64,000 nt of DNA from Tomocerus qinae. Its lineage: Eukaryota > Arthropoda > Collembola > Entomobryomorpha > Tomoceridae. The stretch is taken from the NCBI GenBank assembly GCA_020055645.1, contig CM034546.1, forward strand, positions 62,000,001-62,064,000, given 5' to 3'. This document shows, piece after piece, positions 50,469-61,579 of the stretch. The position numbers were made by a program, and so were the translations under genes. Every line of letters starts with the position of its first letter. Position 1 is the stretch's first letter. The notes below the pieces were generated by a model, which worked only from the letters and a program-made list of their open reading frames with translations, was not told the DNA's origin and searched no databases.

Positions 50469-52300
50469 ACTTATTATGAAGTAAATGTAATTATACTGTA
50501 TAGAAGTGGTACTACATAAAATCATACTATAATGATCATTCAGAAGGACAGTCTTGTAGTAAATAAACCAGTGGATCAGCATAACCTCTAGCCGTCACCT
50601 ACAATAATCAAACATTTTGCAGAACAAGATTTTAGAATGCTTTTAAGAGTTATTCATCCATAATATTTTTCATATTTAGATATATTTCAGTATTCAGTGT
50701 ACATACAGTAATGTAACGCGGCAAAGGTATTTCAATGTTAAATGTACCATTAATTTACAGTGTATCCATAGCCGCGAAGTATGTAATCGGTGCAATATTA
50801 AAGCTCTATTAGTATAACTATTATAGTATAATTATCTACTGTATTTATCTACTGTGCTGTATTGTAAGATTTGAATTTGGGATTATTTGGTAACCAGAGT
50901 ACTGGTTGTTACATTGTTAAGTGAAGATAATTGTATAGTAACGATAATTATAGGAATAATTAATAATAAAGCGTTTTTATTGTAATGAAACCTTACCCCG
51001 CCTACACGGTCTGAAACAGGTTTTGATCTCTATTTGAATCCTAAATAATACTGCTTAAAATGTCTTATAAACTGTTAAACTATGGTACATTAATTAAATT
51101 TTTGTATTATGATGTCCTCTTAAATTGTACATGACCACTTGACAAAATAATTTCTGCAAAATCTGTGTTAAGGAGGGGTGGAGGGTTGAAAAGTGAAAAG
51201 AGAACCTTGTGTGCCATTAGAAGCTTAGTATTTATTGTATGATGTTAAACAGAGATATAAAAAAATTTGGATATTTGTTGGAATTGCCTTTTACTTGTCT
51301 TGTATTCAATTACACAATTATTTATTCCTTAGGTAGTCGAATTTCACTATTATCACTCACAAGTCTGCATTTTTAATCCAAACATGAGATTTAAAAATTA
51401 TGGCTCGTTTCGACCCCTTAATCTGACTTTATTATACCCGTCGTGCAGGAAATGTCGCTACATAATTGTCACGTTTTTCTGTAAGGCCAATAGGATACGT
51501 ATCTCTACTTACAACAAACATCAAAAACCAGACGTTTAATTTGGTACTTAGTAGACGATGATGTTGTATGCCATTTTTTACAGAAAAGCAAGAACAACTT
51601 AACCAATTTTCATGCAAGCTTGACACAAATAGTCTCACAATTTACACAGAAGAGCGTGGAGGGTGTCCCTAGGCTCACCTATGGCCCAAGTTTGACCTTT
51701 GAAGGTCACAGTGTCCATTCTCCGAAAAAAGAATGTATTTTTCGCGGGATGACTTTGGAATTTTTTGCTTCGAAACGGAAAGATTATTTAAACCAAACGA
51801 AGCCTTGTGGCCTAGACCCTGTAAACATGTTATGCAAAAAATGAGTTTTTTACATCGAGACATTCTTGAGTTTTATTAAAATCGAATAAATTCTAATACA
51901 ATCCAAAAAATTAAATGCGCTTGCGTACGTTAAAGTAGCCTCCATTTTTTGCGCTTCGCGCTAATATGTTTGCCGAATGTCGCTTTTTAACATTCTTGCC
52001 CTCTTCAAAATCGACTTCTACATACGGTACTGAGATATACTGATGAAAAACTACAAAAATTAATGAGCTTCGAAAATATGGTAATATCTGGCTCACATAC
52101 CTTCCTTAACTGTGAAACGCATCAATTTGATTTCATGTGTAAATACTCATGCTCAAATGAAATTACTGGTTATTTATATAATTTTATTTATATAATAAGC
52201 TAATTTTATCTTTCTATTTTTGACAATTTGTCCTTCATGAAGGAATAATGAAACGACTTAACCTTAACGCACTGACATTGATTTGTATTTCTAGTATATA
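50469..52300. other. 3' flank of copy A and spacer of the 4-kb tandem unit
   Basis: The stretch around 51380-51560 (GTTTCGAC, then TTATACCCGTCGT, then ATAGGATACGTATCT) recurs at about 56410-56530 and 60840-60960. The tandem duplication unit therefore includes several hundred bp outside the exons. No gene. Confidence 0.6.
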
Positions 52301-52308
52301 CTCGTGAT

Positions 52309-53105
52309 CAGTGTACAAAATTTACCACTTTTTAGGCTTTTTTACCATCACAGTGGTAAAAATGCACTTAATGGTAAAAATGCATTTAATGGTAAAAATG
52401 GTAAATATTAGCGATTGATTAGACAGATTAGTACAAATACACTAGACATCCTAAAGTATACGTTTTGTTTTAAAACTTTATTTTCTATGAAACATTTCCA
52501 ATGAACCCCTTAATTAATCAAATTAATCTTATTCATTTGATTGTACACCGAATGTTAACTAAAACCAAGATTCCATTTGGTTTCACCCATTTAAAATTGA
52601 GATTAACGTGTCAATTTAATTGCAATTAATTTCTCAATCGGCAAGGGTTGTTAGTGCTCCCCTTGGTTGAATCCAACTCTGATTGCTAAACACTTAATAT
52701 TACATAGCGCCTTAATCAATTAAATTAATCATATTTATTTGATTGTACCCCAAAAGTTATAAAAAATGAAGAAGTATTTGGTATCGCCCATTTAAAATTG
52801 ATGCTAATTGAATTGTAATTAATTTCTCAATCGGCAAGGGATTGTTGCGCATTGGTTGAATCCTACTCTGTATAATGAACACTTACTGTACCAATTTGTG
52901 ACAACAATGATCATCTGCTAAGCCATTTCATACTTTGGCACCAAATTTTATTCTAAATCGAAACACGAAATTTAAATGAAACTATTTTTACCATTTATAC
53001 CATTAAAAACAACTTACCACTGCATTTAAGGTAGTGGTATTTAACGTTAAATACCATTAAAAACCACTTACCACTGGTAAGTGGTAAATGGTATTTTGTA
53101 CACTG
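52309..53105. mobile_element. hAT-type MITE, family CAGTGTACAAAAT, copy 2
   Basis: 797 bp with ends CAGTGTACAAAATTT and ATTTTGTACACTG and the 8-bp target repeat CTCGTGAT at 52301-52308 and 53106-53113. It has the same subterminal TGGTAA clusters as the copy in the Polinton gene but is inverted and longer by about 200 bp. The interior contains a duplicated block (AATTTCTCAATCGGCAAGG occurs twice, about 200 bp apart), which may explain the extra length. Confidence 0.9.
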
Positions 53106-53447
53106 CTCGTGATGTTAATTACGGATATGCAAAATGCAATACAAAGGTTGGGTCTATCTCCGTCATTATTCCTTAAAATTTTTAAAATTATATGGGTATA
53201 GCATTTCCGGCTGGTTGGGGGTCATCATCATCATATATTTGGTATATAGTATAAGATTAGCATTTCCAAATTTCTTGACTTCACTCTTGACAAAATGGTG
53301 AACAAAACAGTTCCTTTTAAAATACATTGAAGTTTTAAAAATTAAATCTTTACTTTGGAATGATTGTGTACATCTACTATTGAATATTTATGATCATTTA
53401 TCATTGTACTTCAAAAGCATTGTACAAGAGTATACTAGATACCAAAC

Positions 53448-55418
53448 ATGGGAAACCTTAATGACACATTTAGAATGAAAACTTTGGATTTAAAGTTGAA
53501 AAGGTTGAAATGTCCACCGAATCGATCAGTCTTTTTAAAAGTGATAGCTTTCAATTTAAAAATGTGCAATATATTTGGTGCATGTCCTGCAGTTTTTAAC
53601 ATTGAATTATTTTGTCTATCCAAATCCAAGTCCAAGTGGGATCAATGGAGAAATTATCTCACAATTGGAACTTACACAACTTTAACTGGACTTTTTATTG
53701 CTCAATTTGTCCGTTTGAGGCTGTCACATGAAACCACCTACCTCTACGGCCTTTGTTTTGGTATTTGGATATGCATGATTGCAGGGTGTGCATTATTCTA
53801 TGGGGTTTTATTTTACTTTGACACGGGGGTCAAGATGCACGAAGAAATAATGAAAACGCTACTCAATTTCGAAGGTATATCGTATAAATACAGAATTTTA
53901 ATGTATTATGTTCCTTTACATACCTAATCAATTATTAAATTTTACACTTTTATTATAAATGTCAGTTTAATTAGGTACCAATATAATATAAATAACTTGA
54001 ATGTGTTAAATTTGCAATTGTAATGGTAAATATTTATTTATAGAGGAACACATGGAAAATAGTTTCGAAACGAATAAGGTGGACGAATATGTAGCCATTG
54101 GAATGACATTTTTGGCAATTGTTTGGTCCATTTTCAATCCTGTCTTCTTTTTAGTTATTTACGATCTGCCAATATCTCCATTCGAATTCCTACCAGAACA
54201 GTACAAAAGTTGGATCTTCTTAGTTCTCTACGGTTTTATAATTTGGTGGATATTTATCGCAGAGTTATTTTTGGCAAGTGGTCTTGGATTGATGTGCCTC
54301 TTCACCTACCGTAATCTTAAATCCATGGCAAATGAATTACAGTAAGGAAACCTAGTTTAAATCTCATATTACAAATTCTCTATGTAATAACGACTATCTT
54401 AGGTAAATTTATTAATCTATATTATGTTTGTACACGTGCTATGGTAACCACGACCCCAAATGCAAAATGTGTAAAGGCTAATCGTCTGCCTAATATTACA
54501 ACGTAACAAGCCATTTCATCATGACTGCTACAAAGTAACAAACCATTTTATCATGGCTGGGCTGAGACAAAGTAACAAACCATTTTATCATGGCTGCGAC
54601 AATGTAACAAACCTAACTCCTGATACATTGGTTTGTTACATTGTCGCGGTCATGATAAAATGGTTTGTTACTTTGTCTCAGCCCAGCCATGATAAAATGG
54701 TTTGTTACTTTGTAGCAGTCATGATGAAATGGCTTGTTACGTTGTAATATTAGGCAGACGTAATGTAATTCGTATTACACAAAAGAATGAATTACACTCT
54801 GGGGTATTATTTATTGCTTTCCCGAAATTAAACCAAAAAATGTTGACACGAAAATCTTTTGAAATTTAATAGAGCAGTACTGGTGGCCTAGTATTCAGTA
54901 TATTTAATTTATGTTGATCATTGTTTTATTTTAGATTTGGAAGGAAAGAGTATAAGAGTCACAATTCCGCTCGAATCCCAAAGATGTTCGTAAAGTTTCA
55001 CACAAAATTTAAAATTCTATACAAAATCTTTAATGAAATTCTCCGAAATGCTCTTCAGCCAGTATACTTCTTGGTTAACCGCTTAGTTTTAATCCTAATT
55101 TGGATTGTGACAGAAAATCACAAGGACATGTCTCCTATTGTAACATTTATACTTACAGTATGTCCCATTTTGTTGGCATTAATTTGGATTTTGATATTAA
55201 CCTTGTTAAGAAATATTGACAAAGGTATAAATGGTATTACGAAAAGTATATCTTCGTTCACATCTAATAGAAATACAGACTGCATGTACATGAAGAAATA
55301 TCAAAGATCGTGTAAATACGAACAATTTCAAATTGGCGACTGTCTCAGAGTTAGCAAAAAGAGTGCTCCTAAAAGGCATTGGGAAACTTCTTATCAGTGC
55401 CTAATTTTGTGGCCATGA
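53448..55418 (+). CDS. Multi-pass membrane protein, copy B, altered C-terminus
   Basis: Exons 53448-53874, 54044-54341 and 54935-55418 give 402 aa with the same phases as copy A. The body is well conserved (KCPPNRSVFLKVIAFNLKM; LPEQYKSWIFLVLYGFIIWW). About 20 nt are missing near 55370, where copies A and D encode FIMSLVRG; this shifts the frame and replaces the conserved end with an unrelated tail ending ILWP. If the C-terminus matters, B is damaged; the rest is open. Intron 2 is large because it carries a 278-bp perfect-type hairpin (54483-54760). Confidence 0.7.
54483..54760. mobile_element. Long near-perfect hairpin in intron 2 of copy B
   Basis: Two arms of about 130 bp (starting CGTCTGCCTAATATTACAAC and ending with its inverse) differ at only two positions and flank a loop of about 16 nt. 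Inside each arm, the unit AGTAACAAACCATTTTATCATG is repeated in tandem. TAAT flanks both sides as a possible 4-bp target repeat. Frames read through it (for example 54553-54747) are artefacts of the repeat. It lies in a transcribed intron, so the transcript should form long double-stranded RNA. Confidence 0.9.
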
Positions 55419-55476
55419 ATTAGATTGAAGTAAATATATACCACTATAAGTGGTGCTACATACATGAACGGAAGGA

Positions 55477-56320
55477 CCCCTTTTTGTCAACACCTTTTTG
55501 TCAACAAATTATTTTTGAGATTCCTTTTTGTCAACACGTAACTCGCTTTTTGTCAACACGTAACACCCTTTTTGTCAACAAAATGTCTATATTTAATGTA
55601 CTATATATATAATATAGCACAACTTCCAATTTCAGTTGTTCATTGTGAGACAAGATGTATAGTTTTAACTAAGCTACTCAATTAGCACCGTACCGAGCAC
55701 CGAGAATACTTTAGTCCGCATCTGTGCAAAACACATTTCTTAACAAAAATAATCGTGAAACTTTACAGTATTATTCAAAAATGTTAAAAAAGATTTTTCA
55801 AAACTGATCTAAAATGTCTTTCTCTGGATGGATCTATAAGGGACTTGACAAAATGCACCGCCATCCCCCTTAAATTTAGCCAATGTTAGGGTACGTTTTG
55901 TTTATGATGTGTTTATTGCTACCGTATTGGCGGCGGCGGTGGAATGGCGATGTATTTTATCGTTTTCCGATCTATACTGTTGCTAGCAGATTAGGAAATT
56001 AATTTTTGGCTTATTTTACTTTTTCTGCCTAGATGCTTATTGAGTTAATTCTTGCTGTCAACTGTCTTGTTATTATCTCATCTGCTTATTTGACTACCTA
56101 TTTAGAACATTCCAGGTGCTTATTTGATTTATTGTCTCATACTTATTTGACTACTTGTTTCATATACCAGAAATAAACCTCTATAGAATTGGTGTTGACA
56201 AAAAGGGAAATTGATGTTGACAAAAAAGATAGTAGTGTTGACAAAAAAGAAAGCGGTGTTGACAAAAAGGTTTTCGATTTTTTTGGCTCTGTTGACATGT
56301 TAGTGTTGACAAAAAGGGGG
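55477..56320. mobile_element. Element with CCCCTTTTTGTCAACA subterminal arrays
   Basis: The left end has at least four copies of CTTTTTGTCAACA in about 110 bp; the right end has at least five inverted copies (TGTTGACAAAAAG) and ends AAAAAGGGGG. The interior of about 600 bp is non-coding. A degraded relative with the same motif lies at about 60965-61090, upstream of copy D. No clear target duplication; class unassigned. Confidence 0.75.
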
Positions 56321-57980
56321 TGAATGATACTGCCTATTGTGCATACTGTGATAAAACACAAGGACTACACAAGCCAGAATTTTTAGTACAAAAATGAGGT
56401 TTATAATCATGGCACGTTTCGACATTGCTTTAACCCCTAATCTGATATTGTTATACCCGTCGTACAGAAAAAAGTTGGCACATGTTTGTCTCTTTTATCT
56501 ATAAGGTCGATTGGAAGCGTAAGAAATCCCCAAATCAGCATGTGAAAGACATCAGTAAGCGGGGTACTCTTTGTCCACACTGTGGCCTTGAGGATGAGAT
56601 ACCTGTTCATCTGTTGGTGCTTTGTATCTTTGATGAATGATTTAGTTTCAATATATTTTTTTATTAATCACTTTACGCAATTGTTTTAGTTGTTCTTAGG
56701 ATTTTGTTTCAATATAAGTGTTTGCATATTTTTATTTATCATTAATATTAGATTCTTTATGTAAAGTTTCCGTCACTATAGATAGTTTTCGCTTACATTT
56801 TGAAACCTATTAAAATAAAAGCAATGCAAAATATTATGTCTCATAGCTCGTCATTGATAATTCAATTCAATTCTATCACATAAACTAATAAATGCTGACT
56901 TAACCCATCCGCTATGCTTGATAAGTAGGGCGTTTATCGTGTATAGTGTATCGTACTAGTAGAAATAATAACACTACTGTACTATTAATTAATAATGTTT
57001 AAGAAAAATGTTACAAATTTATCTCTATTCGTCACATTAAATTATTTTTTTCGGAGAAAAGCTGAAGCTGGACATGACCATTCCGATTTATTTTCGTCGA
57101 AAATCTCTGCTAATACATGTATGCATGAACTTATTTACAGAATAAATAGTAAATGCACAAAATACTATTTTTCCGCTTCCAATTATCAGGGAAATAAAAT
57201 TAAACTTTCGAATTATTTCTATTTCTAGTCGATGAAATCTCACACAAAATGTAATAGAATAAGAACAATTATTTCTTAGTTTCGCTCACTCTCATCTCGT
57301 CTCGACGCAACTCATTCCTAATTTACAATAGCATGTAACTAGGTAGCTATAATGTATTATGTTCTGTATATTTAGGGAAAGCTATACAAAACAGACCTTT
57401 TAATAAAATACTGCAAGTGCAATAAGGCAAATATTTGACTCACATACTCGCCCAAACTGTGTAAGACAATAATTTGATTACCTGTTGAAATATCAGTGTA
57501 TTGCCAGTAATGCATGCCCAAATAAAATTACAGGTTACCTTCAAGGTGCTTATTTTTGTTTTAAAGTATTAATTTGTTTTTTCTAGTATTAAAGCAATCT
57601 TGCAAGGTGTAACCTTAATACACTGACATATTATGGGGTTTCCCAGTATACATGGTGTTAATCACGGAAATGAAATATCCAATGAAATGAAGGAATAACT
57701 CCGTCATTATTCATTATTCCTTGAACACTTTTTTTATAAAGTTGATGGGTCTTGCATTTTAGGCAACAAGTGATCGATTGGGGGTCACCTTCTTTTCAAG
57801 TAGTATAGGTTTAAAGGTTTCTAAATAATTTGACTTCATTCTTGACAATATAATAGTGAACAGCACAGTTCCTTTAAAAATACATTTTAACTTTAAAAAG
57901 TTAAAACTTTACTTCAGATTGATTGTCCATATTGATTGAATATAATAGATATTTGTTAAAGTACATAAAAACATTGTACA
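56321..57980. other. Spacer of the tandem unit and 5' flank of copy C
   Basis: Contains the shared TTATACCCGTCGT block and, from about 57825, the shared upstream block (TTTGACTTCATTCTTGACAA, then GTGAACA). No gene supported. Confidence 0.5.
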
Positions 57981-59739
57981 ATGTACTGGGCACTAATCAT
58001 GAAAAACCTGAGTGATACATTTACAATGAAATCATTGGACTTAAAGTTGAAAAGGTTGAAATATCCACCGAATCGAGCAATGTATTTAAAATTCATAGCT
58101 TTCAATTTAAAGGTATGCAATATATTTGGGGCAAGTCCAGCAGTTTTCAACAGTGAATCATTTTGTCTATCCAAATCCAAATGGGATCAATGGAGAAACT
58201 ATCTCACAATTGGTGTTTATACGATCCTTACTGGATTTTTTATTGTTCAATTTGTCCGTCTGAGGCTTTCACATGACGACACCTACCTCTACGGACTTTG
58301 TTTGGGTATTTGGATATGCATGATTGCTGGGTGTGCATTATTCTATGGAGTTTTATTTAACTTTGACACGGGGGTCAAATTTCTCGAAGAAACAATGAAA
58401 ACACTGTTCAAATTTGAAGGTATTACATAATAAAATATTATAAACACCTATTGCTTTACTTACCTAGTTACTTTCAGTCTACTATAATGTCGATTCAATT
58501 AGGGGCCAATGTAATAATGTAAATAATTTGAATTTATGAAGATAATGCAATTGTAAATGGTTGATAAAAATATTTATTGTTTATAGCGGAGCAAATGTTT
58601 AATAGTATCAAAATGAATAAGACGTACGTATATGTAGCTATTGGATTGACATTTTCGGCAATTGTTTGGTCCATTTTCAATTCTAACTTCTTTTTAGTTA
58701 TTTACGATCTGCCAGCATTCCCGTACCATTTCCTGCCAGAACAGTACAAAAGTTGGATCGTTGTAGTTCTCTGCGAATTTGCAATTTGGTGGATATTTAC
58801 CGCAGAATTATTCTTAGCGAGTAGTCTTGCATTGATTTTGCTTTTCGTCCACCGTAATATTACATCCATGGCAAATGAATTAAAGTAAGGAACGCTAGTT
58901 TAAATTATAGATTATCTAATTAATGTAATATTTATTTTATGTTGATTGTTATTTTATTTTAGATTTGGAAGAAAGGAATATAAAAGCATTAATACCACAC
59001 GAACTCCAAAAGTGTTCGTAATGTTTCACACAAAATTTAAAATTCTATTAAAAGTCTTAAACGGTATTCTTCGAAACGCTCTTCAGCCAATATATTTCTT
59101 TAGTAATCGCTTAGTTTTAATGCTATTTTATGTTGTTATAAATAACGAGCGGGTGTGCCTCCTTCCGAAAATATCGGTGAACCTCCTAAGTCTTCCCAAT
59201 GTTATGAGCATCTGAAACAAATCAAATTCTTCATTGTCGTCTGATTCTAACGTCAAATCACGTATTTTATTTTTTTTATTATTATTCATACCATACATTT
59301 TGTAGATTTGAATTGTAGATTATATGGTAAATACAAGCATCCGTACACTACACACAAACATCCGTACACACAAACATACAAACATCCGTACATACATTTG
59401 GATTACGTTTATATTATTAGTCATGATTACAGAGACATGTCGCCTATTTTAACATTTGTATACTTACAGTAGGTATGTAACATTTTGTTGTTATCGTTTT
59501 GGATGTTCGTATTAACCTTGTTAAAAAATTTTGGCGACGTTTTAAATGGACTAACAAAAAGAATATCTTTGTTCATATCTAATAGAAATATAGATCGCAT
59601 GTACATGAAGAAATATCAAAAATCTTGTAAACACGAACAATTTCAAATTGGCGACTGTCTCAAAATCAGCAAGAGGAGTGTGCCTAAGTTTATAATGAGC
59701 CTTGTTAGAGGCATTGGGAAACTTCTTATCATTTCCTAA
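57981..59739 (+). pseudogene. Multi-pass membrane protein, copy C, pseudogene
   Basis: Exon 1 (57981-58419) and exon 2 (58587-58884) are open and spliceable. Exon 3 starts at 58963 but is broken near 59146 by about 285 bp of foreign sequence with a CATCCGTACA microsatellite-like part. After that, reading resumes near 59430 with an in-frame TAG (near 59470), then the conserved end (59485-59739, QFQIGDCLKISK). Exon 1 has also lost two codons and several cysteines that the other copies keep (KYPPN for KCPPN, GASPAV for GACPAV). The damage is concentrated in one copy. Confidence 0.75.
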
Positions 59740-61579
59740 TTGTGGGATCATGGATTAGGAAGTAAATGTATCGAAGTGGTACTGCATATAAAACAGAAGG
59801 ACAATCTGATAATATATTTTACAAATGAATTAGTACACCCTCCTCTAGCTTTCATCAATAATTTGTAAACTTTGCACGAAGGGATTCTAGAATGATTTGG
59901 ACAGTATAATTATATTTGCATAATAATCTTTTCATATCTGATGCATGTATTAGTGCACATTGCACATACAGTTATTGACAAACGTTTTCAAATATACCGA
60001 GTTCTATTAATATAGTGCTTGTAATAACTAATAAAGCTCATTGTTCTATGTTGTAATACAGCCCTGACCCATAAAATGCAATGGCACGTTACCTAAATTT
60101 TTGTGTTGATCTGTCATCCCAATTTGCACTTAAGGTTGAACCTAACAAAAAAGTTTCTACAATATTATAATATAAAAATCAATACTATATCTGGGTGAAA
60201 TTTTAGTTTACGTCTTAAATTATCTTAAAATCGTAGTGGTGAAGTATATTGTAATGTTAATTAGCATAATAAAACGATTAAGTATAAACGGTTGAATAGC
60301 GTAAAGAGTAACTTGAGTGCCATTAAAAGCTTAATATTATATGATCCCAAAGAGAGATATAAGAAAACTTTGGTCTATTACTATCGAAAAAATTCTAAAA
60401 TTTCAAATTCATGGCTTCAATTGGGTGCTCCATTATTGTAGTGGCAGGAAATAAATAAAAATATTTTGTAAGTTTGTGACTCATTATAACGGTTTCATTG
60501 AGGGCTTTGATGACTTTCCTTTTACTTGTCTTCTACCCTATTACACAATTATTTATTCCTTTGATATATAGTTGGATGTCATAGAATAAGTTTATTTAAA
60601 TTGCCCAGTTATTGCTACTATTCATTTATTGTTCCACTGAGAGCCCCATTTCAGTTGACAGTTTAGTGCTCATGAATGTAAATGCAAGGTAACCTCTAAT
60701 TCAGAATTTCAAATAGGTATATAATTGTACTGTTTACGTATCCAATTACAAAATAGTAATTTTCATTAATTCTATAAAGGAGCTAAACAAGGAGCGATTT
60801 ATTAAAGAAGAATTTGCACAAAATGGCGTTTATAATAATTATGACACGTTTCGACATTGCTGTAACCCCTAATATGACTTTGCCCGGCGTACGGGGAAAT
60901 GTTTGCACATTTGTCGCAGTTTTCTGTACTGTCGATTAAAAAAGAGTATATCTCTACTTAGGAGAACCCAAATTGTCAACACCTTTCTGTAAACCTTTTT
61001 ATTATATTATAGTACGGTTAAGTAAGGTGATATTAAAATAGGTTGTGTTGACAAAAATGTGTTGATAATAATTTGACAAAGGACCATAATAGAATGATTG
61101 GCAATATGGCAATACAATGAGTTTTTTACATTGAGGTCTTCAGCCTTACACTTTGACATGAACGACGGTTAATCTGCCATAATCCAAATAAAATTACAGG
61201 TATTCTTCAAGGTACTTACTTTGTTTTCTTTAGTATTGTTAATTTGTGCTGTATCAAAGCAATCTTTTGCATGAGGTGTTAATTTACTACACAAACATTA
61301 TTTTGTTTCCAATGTTCCTCAATCATTATGCGACAAACATTTTTATAATTATGTGGGTAGTGGGTATTGCAATTCGCGAGGGTCATTCTCTTTCTTTCCA
61401 AATAGTATAAGAATAGAATTTCCAAATGACTTCATTCTAGACAAAAGCGGCAGCTGTACATGTAGTTCTTTAAAATATTTTAGGTTTACAAAAATAAAAT
61501 CTTAACTTCGGATTAATTGTGTACATATCGATTGAATATCCATATCATTGTAGGTATGTAGATTCAAAAGAATTGTACA
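59740..61579. other. 3' flank of copy C, spacer and 5' flank of copy D
   Basis: Carries the 3' block TTGCACGAAGGGATTCTAGAATG (about 59873, shared with 63900) and the degraded TGTCAACA element at about 60965-61090. From about 61420 the shared upstream block begins. No gene. Confidence 0.5.

Noticed and set aside
54553..54747. 64-aa plus frame
   Set aside because: It runs through both arms of the hairpin, so its two halves are complementary-strand readings of one repeat.
56143..56361. 72-aa Ser/Leu/Phe-rich minus frame
   Set aside because: It is a translation of the inverted TGTTGACAAAAAG array.
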